Assembly (NCBI GenBank): GCA_049116495.1
Contig: JAGDYV010000068.1
Location: 1 to 64,000, forward strand
From: CAJQQK01 sp049116495
GTDB taxonomy: Bacteria; Pseudomonadota; Alphaproteobacteria; Rhizobiales; Hyphomicrobiaceae
Direction of reading: 5' to 3'
Length of the DNA stretch: 64,000 nt
In this document: piece after piece, positions 52,106 to 60,857 of the stretch
How the letters are laid out: the number at the start of each line of letters is the position of its first letter
Position numbering within the stretch: the first letter of the stretch is position 1
The notes under the pieces: model-generated
Seen by the model: the letters and a program-made list of their open reading frames with translations, nothing else
Told to the model about the DNA's origin: nothing
Database searches by the model: none
Program-made: the position numbers and the translations under genes

Positions 52106-53315
52106 GAGCCCGTACCAAAGCATTCTGTCGGGCCAGATTGCGTGCCGCGCCAAGGATGAAGGTCGCCGCAACAATTTCAAGCGCCACCAGCATCCACAAC
52201 GCCGTAATGTAGTCGCCGGTCGCATCCCGGATAAGCCCGACAAGCCATGGTGACAGAGCTGCGAACACATACATCACGACATTCACCATCGCATAGGTTC
52301 GCCCGAATCCTTCGGTGCCGTAGACTTGGCGCACGATAATCGGCGGCAGCATGACGATGGCACCAACCGTCAAACCAGTAACGGCGCAGCCGACAAGAAT
52401 GCCCGTAAGATCGTCGACTGTTGCAAGGACGGCGAGCCCGGCACCGTGCAGGGCATAGGTCAACGATGTCAGAACCACAATCGAAAGGTAGCGGCTCAGC
52501 ACGCCGATCAGTAATCGGCCAATTGCGGAAGAGACGGCAACGACGGTGACCATGAATGCAGCGGTGACCTGATCGATATGCGTGGCCAGCATCGGCACCT
52601 GATGCGCAAGAAATCCAACTTGGCCGCCAAGGCCGAACGCTGCCGGGATCGCGATCATCCAGAAACGCGATGCGCCAAGTATAGCCCACATCGAGTAGGG
52701 CTTCGCTGCCGCGCCGTTCGCTGTTTTCGCCTTCCTCGGCCGCCCAATCAAGGTGAGTTCGATCACGGCGGCCAGCGCAATCACCAGCACGGCACTGCCA
52801 ACCATGAACGTCGTCACGTCGAACCCATGTACCGCCGTCATCTGGACCATCAGCGGCGGCAACAGCGCGCCGCCGACACTTGCCCCTGTCAGTGCAATGC
52901 CGAGTGCAACACCAAAGCCGCGCTCAAACCAAGGCGCCAACGTCGCGCTGATCGCAGCACCGGCGAGCGCCGGATAGCCGAAACCCATCATCGCGTAGAT
53001 CACGAAGAGCTGCCAGGGCGCGCCAACCCGCCCAAGCAGACAAAGCCCCAAACCGATTGAGATACCGCCAATGGCAACAACCAGCGCCGGACCGAAACGG
53101 TCAATCAGAACGCCAACTGACAGCGTTCCTGGCAGGCTCGCAATCCAGAAGATAAGGATGGCACTTGAAATCAGGGACGATGACCAGCCATGCGTGCGCA
53201 TCAAGGCGTCCATGTAGACGCTGTGCCCATAAAACACGGTGCCCCAGGCGAGCACGGCCAGGATGAAACAGATCACCGTCGATAAAACGGGACGGATCAA
53301 TCCATGCCCAGCCAC
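52098..53315 (-). CDS. MFS transporter, monocarboxylate/oxalate-formate-antiporter type
   Basis: 405-residue membrane protein with 12 helices. FWIASLPGTLSVGVLIDRFG at helix 2-3 has the D-R-[FY]-G motif; the first half ends in GGALLPPLMVQMTAVHGFDV. It resembles bacterial MFS carriers of the OFA/MCT group that exchange organic acids. It is transcribed toward the alpha/beta hydrolase and away from the DegT gene. Confidence 0.87.
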   Translation of the reverse strand: MAGHGLIRPVLSTVICFILAVLAWGTVFYGHSVYMDALMRTHGWSSSLISSAILIFWIASLPGTLSVGVLIDRFGPALVVAIGGISIGLGLCLLGRVGAPWQLFVIYAMMGFGYPALAGAAISATLAPWFERGFGVALGIALTGASVGGALLPPLMVQMTAVHGFDVTTFMVGSAVLVIALAAVIELTLIGRPRKAKTANGAAAKPYSMWAILGASRFWMIAIPAAFGLGGQVGFLAHQVPMLATHIDQVTAAFMVTVVAVSSAIGRLLIGVLSRYLSIVVLTSLTYALHGAGLAVLATVDDLTGILVGCAVTGLTVGAIVMLPPIIVRQVYGTEGFGRTYAMVNVVMYVFAALSPWLVGLIRDATGDYITALWMLVALEIVAATFILGAARNLARQNALVRAPS

Positions 53316-53464
53316 CTATCAGCACCTCGCAGATCGTTGTTTCACGGCAACCTCAACATGTGACAGCTCAACAAACCAGAACCGTCTGGGGAAATCCTAA
53401 CAATTTTTGGTTTTTTCGCGTAAAGCTATGCGGCAACGGGGACGCCTTCAGGCAAGAGGAATTC

Positions 53465-54664
53465 ATGGTTGAGCGGTTCACAAAATCCTTCACGCAACAA
53501 GAGGCTATTCCTGAGGCCGCGATTGAGCGTGTTAGTGACATCCTGCGATCCGGACGACTGCACCGATACAATATCGCGGCCGGCGAAAATTCGGAAGCCG
53601 CCATGCTGGAGCGTGAATACGCCGATTGGCAGCAAGCCAAGTACTGCGTCGCGACAACATCCGGTGGGCAGGCACTGCAAATCGCATTGCGCGCGGCTGG
53701 CGTGACGACTGGCGCCAAGGTGCTCGCCAACGCCTATACGCTTGCCCCTGTGCCCGGTGCAATCCATGCAAGCGGCGGCGATCCGGTTCTCATAGAGATC
53801 GACGAAAACTGGCACACCGACATAGATGATCTTCGGGCAAAAGCGGAAGCGAGCGGCGCGAAGTTTTTGATGCTCTCCCACATGCGCGGGCACATTGGAG
53901 ACATGGATGCGATCGTCGCGATTTGTGAAGAGTACGGCATTACGATGATCGAAGACTGTGCCCATACCATGGGTGCGCGCTGGAAGGGGACGCGCTCGGG
54001 AAATTTTGGCCGAGTCGCTTGTTTTTCAACTCAGACCTACAAGCACATCAATTCCGGCGAGGGCGGCCTGCTGACGACCAACGATGCCGAGCTTGCGTCA
54101 CGCGCAACGGTGATTTCAGGATCGTACATGCTATACAGAGGACACGGCGCCATACCGGATGAGGACGTATTTCAACGAACCCGCCTCGATAGCCCCAACT
54201 GTTCAGCCCGGATGGACAATATGCGCGCCGCGCTCGTGCGCTATCAGCTGCCGCACCTGGACGAAAACATCCGCCGCTGGAATGCGCGTTATTCCATCCT
54301 CGCACAGGGATTGTCAGATATTCCGGGCTTTCATTTGCCGGAACGCCAGCAACACGAAGAGTATGTCGGTTCCTCCATCCAATTTCAGGCGAGAGAAATG
54401 GGACCTGACAAAATCCCGACCTTCATCGAAGGATGTGCTGAACGCGGCATCGACATCAAATGGTTCGGTGCCGACGTTCCGCACGCGTTCACGAGTCGGT
54501 TTGATTCGTGGCGTTACTTGAAGGACATCCCCGAACTTCCCAAAACGCGTAGCGTTCTCTCAACGACCTGTGACATGCGTGTGCCGTTGACGTTCAGCGA
54601 ACAAGACTGCGCAGACCTCGCTAACCTGATCACGGCAGTGCATCGTCAACATGTTAATGCGTAA
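53465..54664 (+). CDS. DegT/DnrJ/EryC1/StrS-family PLP aminotransferase
   Basis: 399-residue PLP enzyme. The Schiff-base Lys is Lys193 in STQTYKHINSGEGG; the Asp that holds the PLP pyridine is Asp164 in MIEDCAHTMGARWKG; TTSGGQALQIALRA near residue 65 is the phosphate loop. These enzymes aminate sugar-nucleotides or other oxo compounds. ATG 53465 follows AGAGGA six bases upstream; the longer frame from 53360 is doubtful. No sugar-nucleotide genes are near, so the substrate may not be a sugar. Confidence 0.9.
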   Translation: MVERFTKSFTQQEAIPEAAIERVSDILRSGRLHRYNIAAGENSEAAMLEREYADWQQAKYCVATTSGGQALQIALRAAGVTTGAKVLANAYTLAPVPGAIHASGGDPVLIEIDENWHTDIDDLRAKAEASGAKFLMLSHMRGHIGDMDAIVAICEEYGITMIEDCAHTMGARWKGTRSGNFGRVACFSTQTYKHINSGEGGLLTTNDAELASRATVISGSYMLYRGHGAIPDEDVFQRTRLDSPNCSARMDNMRAALVRYQLPHLDENIRRWNARYSILAQGLSDIPGFHLPERQQHEEYVGSSIQFQAREMGPDKIPTFIEGCAERGIDIKWFGADVPHAFTSRFDSWRYLKDIPELPKTRSVLSTTCDMRVPLTFSEQDCADLANLITAVHRQHVNA

Positions 54665-54699
54665 ATGATCGTTCCTCCTTGCCCGTTTGAGTTCAATCA

Positions 54700-55425
54700 A
54701 TGAATGACACATTGTCACCGCTGGCCATGACGATTTCGGACAAGCTTTGCTTCTCCGGCATCACCCCGCGCAGCAAAGAGCGCGATATCACTGCACAAAC
54801 ACGCAATGTCCTCGAACAGCTCGATGCACGATTGGCGGAAGCCGGCACTGACCGATCGGCCTTGCTCACCGTGCATATCTGGTTGCGCGATATGGCGCTT
54901 TTCCAGGAAATGACGGCTGAGTGGAACGACTGGATCGGCGCACAGGAGCCGCCCTCACGCAGTTGCGTTCGCGGTGGCTCGCTCGACGCCGACGCCCTGA
55001 TTGAGATCGTCGCAATGGCCGTCTCGCCTACGTCGAAACTTAGCAAGACGCCGATCGAACGCTATGGAATGGTTCGCGGTGAGGGACGCCCGACGATGTG
55101 CCTCGCGATCGCCTATGGCGACTGGTTCACAGTGTGTACGCTGGCGCCCGATTGCAGTGTAGGCATCGCGGGCCAAACCCGGCAGGTCTTGACGGTGTTC
55201 GATGATTTTCTTGACGAAGCCGGCGCCAGCAAGTCCGATATCCTGACTATGGATATCTGGTTGAAGGACATGCGCGATCAAACTGTCGTCGATAACGTGC
55301 TGGCGGCCTGGCTGTCGCCGGAGCAATCACCAGTCGGCAGTTGCGTCCGCGCCGACATGGCGCGTCCCGAAATGCTTATCGAAATTCGCATCACGGTGAA
55401 GCGGTCGATGTCCGCGCCGTCATGA
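54700..55425 (+). CDS. Tandem RidA-domain protein
   Basis: 241-residue protein made of two YjgF/RidA domains in one chain: residues about 5-110 (LCFSGITPRSKERDITAQTR, then PPSRSCVRGGSLDADALIEI) and about 120-235 (CSVGIAGQTRQVLTVFDDFL, then SPVGSCVRADMARPEMLIEI). RidA breaks down reactive enamine/imine intermediates. In the first domain the key Arg of the R-S-C-V motif is present (Arg87); in the second it is Gly (Gly213), so only the first should be an active imine deaminase. It is 35 bases after the DegT gene, which fits clean-up of PLP-enzyme intermediates. Confidence 0.88.
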   Translation: MNDTLSPLAMTISDKLCFSGITPRSKERDITAQTRNVLEQLDARLAEAGTDRSALLTVHIWLRDMALFQEMTAEWNDWIGAQEPPSRSCVRGGSLDADALIEIVAMAVSPTSKLSKTPIERYGMVRGEGRPTMCLAIAYGDWFTVCTLAPDCSVGIAGQTRQVLTVFDDFLDEAGASKSDILTMDIWLKDMRDQTVVDNVLAAWLSPEQSPVGSCVRADMARPEMLIEIRITVKRSMSAPS

Positions 55426-55981
55426 ACGTGTGAAACGTGTAGACGTCGTGGCAATCGATATCGGCAAAACCGATGGCGGTAAGCTGCGCACGCAAGGCAC
55501 TTTCCGGGGCACGTCTTCCAACCGGTGGGCTTTTACCGTTGTCCTCGTCTGCCCAATCGACGATTGCGACAGTTCCTCCCGGTCGTAGCAGCCGCGCGCA
55601 TTCAATGAGCAGCGCTTCCGGCTCGTCCAACTCATGGTGCAACTGCGCCATGACGATGATGTCCGCCACGCCATCGGGTAGATCCACCGAATTCGACGTC
55701 ATGACGACGCCTTCGACGTTGGCGAGTCCTTGCGCCAGCGCATCTTCGCGCAGCAAGGCAACCATGCCATCGAGAATATCGCAGCCATAGACTGTCGCCT
55801 GCGGATATCGCTTGGCAAAGGGCAAGGCAACGAAACCGACGCCTGTACCAATATCCAACACGGTGCAATCTGGCGCTGGGTCAAGCACATCCCAGATCCG
55901 CGCAGGATCAAAATACGTCAATCGATCAGCGCTGCGCAGGCGCGCGATACGTGCTGGATCGAGTCCGAGATGGTCAGCCAT
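55391..55981 (-). CDS. Class I SAM-dependent methyltransferase
   Basis: 196-residue Rossmann methyltransferase. SAM motif I is VLDIGTGVGFVALPFAK; motif post-I is YGCDILDGMVALLR; LPDGVADIIVMAQLHHELDE and LLRPGGTVAIVDWADED follow. ATG 55981 has AAAGGA five bases upstream and overlaps the CoxL-like stop; the frame opens 10 codons earlier. It is the last gene of the molybdoenzyme operon and may methylate a pathway intermediate or modify the enzyme (inference). It overlaps the convergent RidA gene. Confidence 0.9.
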   Translation of the reverse strand: MADHLGLDPARIARLRSADRLTYFDPARIWDVLDPAPDCTVLDIGTGVGFVALPFAKRYPQATVYGCDILDGMVALLREDALAQGLANVEGVVMTSNSVDLPDGVADIIVMAQLHHELDEPEALLIECARLLRPGGTVAIVDWADEDNGKSPPVGRRAPESALRAQLTAIGFADIDCHDVYTFHTFMTARTSTASP

Positions 55982-58358
55982 GCGTTTCCTTTGGGCGTTC
56001 GGCAGCATCATCGAGTGCTTGCAGGATGCGTGGCGGTGAAAGAGGCACTTCCGTCATGAACACATCAAGCGGCGCCAGCGCGTCATTGACGGCATTGAGA
56101 ACCGCTCCAACGGCACCTGTCAGCCCCGCTTCGCCAGCACCTTTCGCGCCCAGTTCGGATGTTTTGGTTGGCGTCTCGATGTGCGCCACTTCGATATCCG
56201 GCATCTCATGCGCCATCGGCACAAGATAGTCCGACAGCGTGCCGGTCAGCAGGGCGCCGTCGTCATCGTAACGCAACTCCTCGTAGAGTGCGCTGCCAAG
56301 GCCCTGCACTACGCCGCCGCGAATCTGTTCACGTACCAGCAACGGGTTGAGTATTCGGCCACTGTCATGCACGACAACATGGCGCAGCAAACGGACGAAC
56401 CCCGTTTCCACATCAACTTCGACGACAGAAGCCTGAATGCCATTGCCCGGCAAGAACATACGATCGCGGCTGGCGTAGCGGGCCGTAACAGTCAGTTCGG
56501 ACGGCAAATCGGCCGGCAACGTATGAGGCCGAAAGTGACCGATCCTGGCGAGTTCACCAACATCCATATGGGCGGCCCCGGTAGCCGCATCAACTACGAC
56601 ACCTTCATTGAGATCCAGTTCATCAGGAGATTTCTGCAGAAGAAAGCCGGCGATTGAAAGCAAGTTGCCGCGCAGTTCTCTCGACGCCCGCAAAGCCACT
56701 TCGCCACCAAGCGCGGCCCCGCGTGATCCCCACGAACCGCCGCCCATCGGCGAGAGCATGCTGTCGCCACTGATCACTTCAACATTTTCGACGGTTAAGC
56801 CGAGAACGCCGGCAACCACCTGCTGTGTACCGGTATCAATACCTTGCCCCTGGTCCGAAGTTCCGACATAGGCGCGCACCTGACCCGATGCTTCCATGCG
56901 CAGAATACAGGTTTCTTGAGCGCTGATGTGCTGGCCGCCATTGCCGTAATATTCCGGGCCGATCGACGTCAGTTCGACAAACGTGCAGAACCCGATCCCA
57001 CGATGGATCCCCTTCGCGCGCAGGGCGTCCTGCTCGGCGCGGAAGGCGTCGATATCGACCATTTCCAACGCCTTATCCAGGCACTTTCCAAGCGACAATC
57101 GCTCGAACTCAACGCCACCGGCGGACGTAAGTGGAAAGTCCTCATCGCCGAGGTAGTTGCGCCGTCGCAGCTCGAGCGGATCATGGCCGAGTTCCCGTGC
57201 CCCGAGATCAACCAACGCCTCCGTAACGGTTGCGGCGATCGGATGACCGACACCTCTGATGTGACCAAGGATGCCACGGTTGGTAAACGCCATTCTAACT
57301 TCGCCCGCGTATGCCGGAAGCCGATAGGGCGCACCGGTCAAACGGATAATCTGATTGCCTTCCGCGACGCTGGATCGCGGATATTGGCCATAGGCGCCAG
57401 CCGAAAACCGATCTTCGACATTCAAGCCGACGATTGTGCCATCCGCAGCAAACCCCATCCGCGCATGAACCTCATGGTCGCGACAATGAATGTCGGATTG
57501 AAATGACTCCAACCGGTCGGCGATGAATTTCACAGGCCGTCCGAGAAGCACTGCCGCCGCGCAGGCCACCAGCTCGTCGGCATAAAGGTGGTGTTTCAAG
57601 CCAAAGGCGCCGCCCACATCCGGGCAGATCACGCGCACCTTGTGCTCGGGCAAGCCAAGCAGTCGGGCATAGAGGTCTTGCTGCTGATGTGGCGTCTGAT
57701 GCGATTGATGCACAATGAGCCGCTGCTCGGTCGGGTCGTACTCGGCAAGTATGCAGCGCGTCTCGAGGCTCACACCGGTATGGCGATGAAAACGAAAAGT
57801 GCGCTCCACAACCACATCGGCCTTAGCAAGTTCTGCGACCGGATCGCCCTCGCCAATTTCAGCTTCGAAGGCGAGATTGCTGTCCGCATCCGCGTGCAGC
57901 ACGGGTGCATCGGCAGCGAGCGCTTGATGACTATCACCAACTTGCGCAAGCGGCTCCCAATCGATGGCAACGGCGTCGCAGGCATCTTCGGCTTGCGCCC
58001 GGGTCGATGCAACAATTGCCACGATAGGCTCGCCTTGATAGCGCGCTACGTCAACCGCCAATGCCGATTGCTCCGGCGCGCGCATGCTCGGAAACAGGTT
58101 ATGCGTGGCACGCCAGGTCGCTACCACGGTGCTTAGATCACCAGCGGTCAACACGCTGATCACACCCGGCATCGCCTGCGCCGCAGACAGATCAACGTTG
58201 CTGAAACGCGCATGCGCGAACGGTGAGCGGGCGAACGCCACATGCAGCATCCGCGCCGTTTCGATGTCATCGACGAAACGGCCACGGCCGGCCAACAACC
58301 GTTTTGCGCGATCACGAGGCACCTCGGCGCCAATCGGATGCTTGAAGGCCTCACTCAC
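55974..58358 (-). CDS. Xanthine-dehydrogenase-family molybdopterin-binding subunit (CoxL-like)
   Basis: 794-residue large subunit of a molybdenum hydroxylase. KHPIGAEVPRDRAKRLLAGR starts it as in CoxL. GGAFGLKHHLYADELVACAA, GGGSWGSRGAALGGE and the active-site Glu region ELGAKGAGEAGLTGAVGAVL bind the molybdopterin. The substrate-loop motif that reads AYRCSFR in form I CO dehydrogenase and AYRGAGR in form II is here HIRGVGHP, so this is not a CO dehydrogenase; the substrate is a heterocycle, aldehyde or thioester. Its start overlaps the CoxS stop as ATGA. Confidence 0.93.
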   Translation of the reverse strand: MSEAFKHPIGAEVPRDRAKRLLAGRGRFVDDIETARMLHVAFARSPFAHARFSNVDLSAAQAMPGVISVLTAGDLSTVVATWRATHNLFPSMRAPEQSALAVDVARYQGEPIVAIVASTRAQAEDACDAVAIDWEPLAQVGDSHQALAADAPVLHADADSNLAFEAEIGEGDPVAELAKADVVVERTFRFHRHTGVSLETRCILAEYDPTEQRLIVHQSHQTPHQQQDLYARLLGLPEHKVRVICPDVGGAFGLKHHLYADELVACAAAVLLGRPVKFIADRLESFQSDIHCRDHEVHARMGFAADGTIVGLNVEDRFSAGAYGQYPRSSVAEGNQIIRLTGAPYRLPAYAGEVRMAFTNRGILGHIRGVGHPIAATVTEALVDLGARELGHDPLELRRRNYLGDEDFPLTSAGGVEFERLSLGKCLDKALEMVDIDAFRAEQDALRAKGIHRGIGFCTFVELTSIGPEYYGNGGQHISAQETCILRMEASGQVRAYVGTSDQGQGIDTGTQQVVAGVLGLTVENVEVISGDSMLSPMGGGSWGSRGAALGGEVALRASRELRGNLLSIAGFLLQKSPDELDLNEGVVVDAATGAAHMDVGELARIGHFRPHTLPADLPSELTVTARYASRDRMFLPGNGIQASVVEVDVETGFVRLLRHVVVHDSGRILNPLLVREQIRGGVVQGLGSALYEELRYDDDGALLTGTLSDYLVPMAHEMPDIEVAHIETPTKTSELGAKGAGEAGLTGAVGAVLNAVNDALAPLDVFMTEVPLSPPRILQALDDAAERPKETHG

Positions 58359-58840
58359 GAGTCAGCTTCTCCTTCAGTTGCTTCCATGACGGCATCGACA
58401 ATCGCCTGGTAACCCGTGCACCGGCAGAAATTTCCAGAGATCCACTCACGCACCTCGTCGCGGCTGGGTTTGGGATTGCTCCGTAGGAGCTCAGCCGCGG
58501 TCAGCAGCATGGCCGGCGTACAGTATCCGCATTGCAAGGCATTCAGACGATGAAACACCGCCTGAAGATGCGCGATACGCCCACTCGTATCCGCCCCCTC
58601 AATTGTTTCGACGGTAGTACCATTCGCCTGTACGGCCAGCATCAAACAAGCCCGATGCAAGCGACCATCGACGAGCACTGTGCACGCGCCACACGCCCCG
58701 GCTTCACAACCAATGTGCGTACCAGTCAGGCCAACATCGTGGCGCAGGAAGTCAGCCAGATTACGCCGCACGGGAACTTGCGCGCCAATGTCTTCACCAT
58801 TGACAACAACGCTGATGCGCATGTCCGTCTCAGGCTGCAT
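58355..58840 (-). CDS. 2Fe-2S subunit of the molybdenum hydroxylase (CoxS-like)
   Basis: 161-residue small subunit with two [2Fe-2S] clusters: plant-type ferredoxin Cys set in GCEAGACGACTVLVDG and further CLMLAV, and the all-helical set QCGYCTPAMLLT with NFCRCTGYQ. ATG 58840 has GGAGG six bases upstream and overlaps the CoxM stop by 11 bases; Met at 58822 is a second choice. Electron carrier between the Mo site and FAD in the complex. Confidence 0.95.
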   Translation of the reverse strand: MQPETDMRISVVVNGEDIGAQVPVRRNLADFLRHDVGLTGTHIGCEAGACGACTVLVDGRLHRACLMLAVQANGTTVETIEGADTSGRIAHLQAVFHRLNALQCGYCTPAMLLTAAELLRSNPKPSRDEVREWISGNFCRCTGYQAIVDAVMEATEGEADS

Positions 58841-59708
58841 GTTCCACCTCCGTCAAGAGTGATGCGAGCGTGCGTTTCAACAACACGCCGGCCATTCGGC
58901 GACGATATGACGATGGATAGGCGGGATCCTCCGGTGGCTCCAATTCGCCCAGCAAGGCCGCAACCGCAGCGTCGATGAGATCCGCGTCAAGCGCAAGCCC
59001 CTCAATGGCCCCCATCGCGTCATGCGCCAGGACCGCACGGTCCGCGACACCCAAAAGAGCCAGGCGAACATCTGAGAGAATTGATCCATTTCGCCGGGCA
59101 ACCAGCGCCAGTCCCGCAATCGCGAAATCGCCGCGCCGCCGAGCCATTTCCTCAAACAGGTTCACGTCCGCGCGCGCCTGACGGTTGGAAGGGAAGCGAA
59201 CGGCTGTCAGCAGTTCATCAGGCTCACGTGCCGTCTCGTAAATGCCACGAAAGAAATCTTCAGCCGCGACCTGACGCACACCGCGCGTACTTCTCAATTC
59301 AATCTCTGCCCGGAGCGCCAGACAACAGGCTGGCCATTCCGCGGCAGGGTCCGCCAGAGCCAGACTGCCGCCAATCGTACCGCGCTCACGGATCGCGATG
59401 TGCCCGATGTGAGGTGCTGCGGACGTCAGCAACGGCAATGCCTGCGCTATGACTTCGGATGCGCCGATGTCAGCATGACACTCCAGCGCTCCAATCCGCA
59501 TTTGGCCTCCATCTTGACCGATTCCACGTAGCTCTTCGAGACCATGGATATCGATCAGCACCGACGGCGCCGCAAGACGCAAATTCATCAACGGCATGAG
59601 ACTTTGGCCACCGGCAATAACCTGTGCGTCGTCGCCGTGCTCAGCGAGCACATCCAGACAAGCGGCAAGCGACGTTGGTTTGATGTAGGAGAACGGAGGC
59701 GCTTTCAT
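58830..59708 (-). CDS. FAD-binding subunit of the molybdenum hydroxylase (CoxM-like)
   Basis: 292-residue FAD subunit. VIAGGQSLMPLMNLRLAAPS and IRERGTIGGSLALADPAAEW form the PCMH-type FAD site; the C-terminal CO-dehydrogenase flavoprotein domain follows. ATG 59708 with AAGGTG five bases upstream begins MKAPPFSYIKPTS, the typical start; the longer frame from 59738 overlaps the next gene upstream. Order M-S-L with overlaps is the standard operon for this class. Confidence 0.95.
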   Translation of the reverse strand: MKAPPFSYIKPTSLAACLDVLAEHGDDAQVIAGGQSLMPLMNLRLAAPSVLIDIHGLEELRGIGQDGGQMRIGALECHADIGASEVIAQALPLLTSAAPHIGHIAIRERGTIGGSLALADPAAEWPACCLALRAEIELRSTRGVRQVAAEDFFRGIYETAREPDELLTAVRFPSNRQARADVNLFEEMARRRGDFAIAGLALVARRNGSILSDVRLALLGVADRAVLAHDAMGAIEGLALDADLIDAAVAALLGELEPPEDPAYPSSYRRRMAGVLLKRTLASLLTEVEHAA

Positions 59709-59712
59709 GGTG

Positions 59713-60483
59713 TCACCTTGCCGTCCAGCCGCCGTCAACGACGAGGCTTGTTCCCGTGATCATTCCAGCGGCAGGCGACGATAGAAACACGACGGCGCCA
59801 ACAACATCTTCGACCTGCGCAAGATGCCCCATCGGGATGCTCTCGATTACATCCTTGCGCAGCACAGGGTTCTCCAACGCCGGCCGGGTCATCGGCGTGT
59901 CAACCCAGGTCGGACCGACCGAATTAACACGGATGTTTTTCTCAGCCAATTCGATCGCCATCGCTTTCGTTAAGCCTTCGAGAGCGTGTTTGGTCATCGT
60001 GTAGACGCCACGGCCACGCATCGCGACGCGCCCCAGTTGCGATGTGATGTTGACAACCGCACCACTGCGATCCAATCGATCAACATCAGTCAACATGCGC
60101 CGCACGGCGGCCTGGGCGACCAGGAAGGCAGCCCGCACGTTGAGTTGCAGCAGCGCATCGAGCGCTGAACTCTCGACATCGACAAAGTCCTGCGGAATGT
60201 TCGTACCGGCATTGTTGACCAGAATATCGAGGCTTGGCAGCTCGGCGAACGTGCGCGCCACAGCTGCATCATCCGTTACGTCGAGCACGAGAGCTCTGGC
60301 GCGTCCGCCATCGGCGTTGATATCAGCAGCGGTTTTGTCGATCTCAGATGCTGTTCGGGCGACCAAAATGACATCAGCACCGGCTTGCGCCAATCCGTGT
60401 GCGATACCAACCCCGAGGCCACGTCCTGCGCCCGTCACCAATGCCGTCCGGCCGTTGAGTTTGAAAGTCGGCAGCTGCTGCAT
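59713..60483 (-). CDS. SDR-family oxidoreductase
   Basis: 256-residue classical short-chain dehydrogenase. Cofactor motif ALVTGAGRGLGVGIAHGLAQ, structural motif LVNNAGTN, catalytic VNITSQLGRV and YTMTKHALEGLTKAM (YxxxK), and C-terminal GTSLVVDGGW. An Arg after strand 2 (VARTASE) favours NADP. It is the first gene of the CoxMSL operon and starts four bases before CoxM, so it probably converts the substrate or the product of the molybdoenzyme. Confidence 0.94.
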   Translation of the reverse strand: MQQLPTFKLNGRTALVTGAGRGLGVGIAHGLAQAGADVILVARTASEIDKTAADINADGGRARALVLDVTDDAAVARTFAELPSLDILVNNAGTNIPQDFVDVESSALDALLQLNVRAAFLVAQAAVRRMLTDVDRLDRSGAVVNITSQLGRVAMRGRGVYTMTKHALEGLTKAMAIELAEKNIRVNSVGPTWVDTPMTRPALENPVLRKDVIESIPMGHLAQVEDVVGAVVFLSSPAAGMITGTSLVVDGGWTAR

Positions 60484-60857
60484 CGTGCCCCCTGTTAGGT
60501 GGTCCCATGTTGTCTCAACGTAACCTAGGAACCGTTAGCGCACCAGACGGCGACAACCATGAAAAAGCGCCGTGGCTGCGGTCGTGCGTGATATCAATGG
60601 ATTGATCAAGCCTCTGCTCAACGTGGCGCATGATACGCTTTCACGTCTTCACAGCGGCAGCCGCGGCCGGTCCAGTTCACACTGCTGACATGCGGTTGTC
60701 AGTTGTTACTCCCGATTGCCCCGGAGATGACAGTTTATCCGGTTTGCAAACGCCCGTTTACAATTCAATAACCGTAAGTCGTCAAGGCCGGTATTCTAAA
60801 TGAACTAATCAATTCCCCCGGCATCATTTGTCTATTAGAACCGGGGAATTGTTAATA
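60484..60857. other. 374-base spacer before the GGDEF-EAL gene
   Basis: No convincing coding sequence. It should hold the divergent promoters of the SDR/CoxMSL operon and of the signalling gene, but no -35/-10 pair is clear to me. The last 48 bases can form the ribosome-site hairpin described separately. Confidence 0.5.
60810..60851 (+). promoter_or_regulatory. Hairpin that can mask the Shine-Dalgarno of the GGDEF-EAL gene
   Basis: CAATTCCCCCGG at 60810-60821 pairs with CCGGGGAATTG at 60841-60851 (11 bp with one bulged C), loop of 19 bases. The right arm contains GGGGAA (60843-60848), the ribosome site of the ATG at 60858. When folded the site is closed; a switch by temperature, protein or small RNA is possible. 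Confidence 0.5.

Noticed and set aside
55974..59708. Assignment as aerobic CO dehydrogenase (coxMSL)
   Set aside because: Gene order fits, but the large subunit lacks the form I AYRCSFR loop and also the form II AYRGAGR form.
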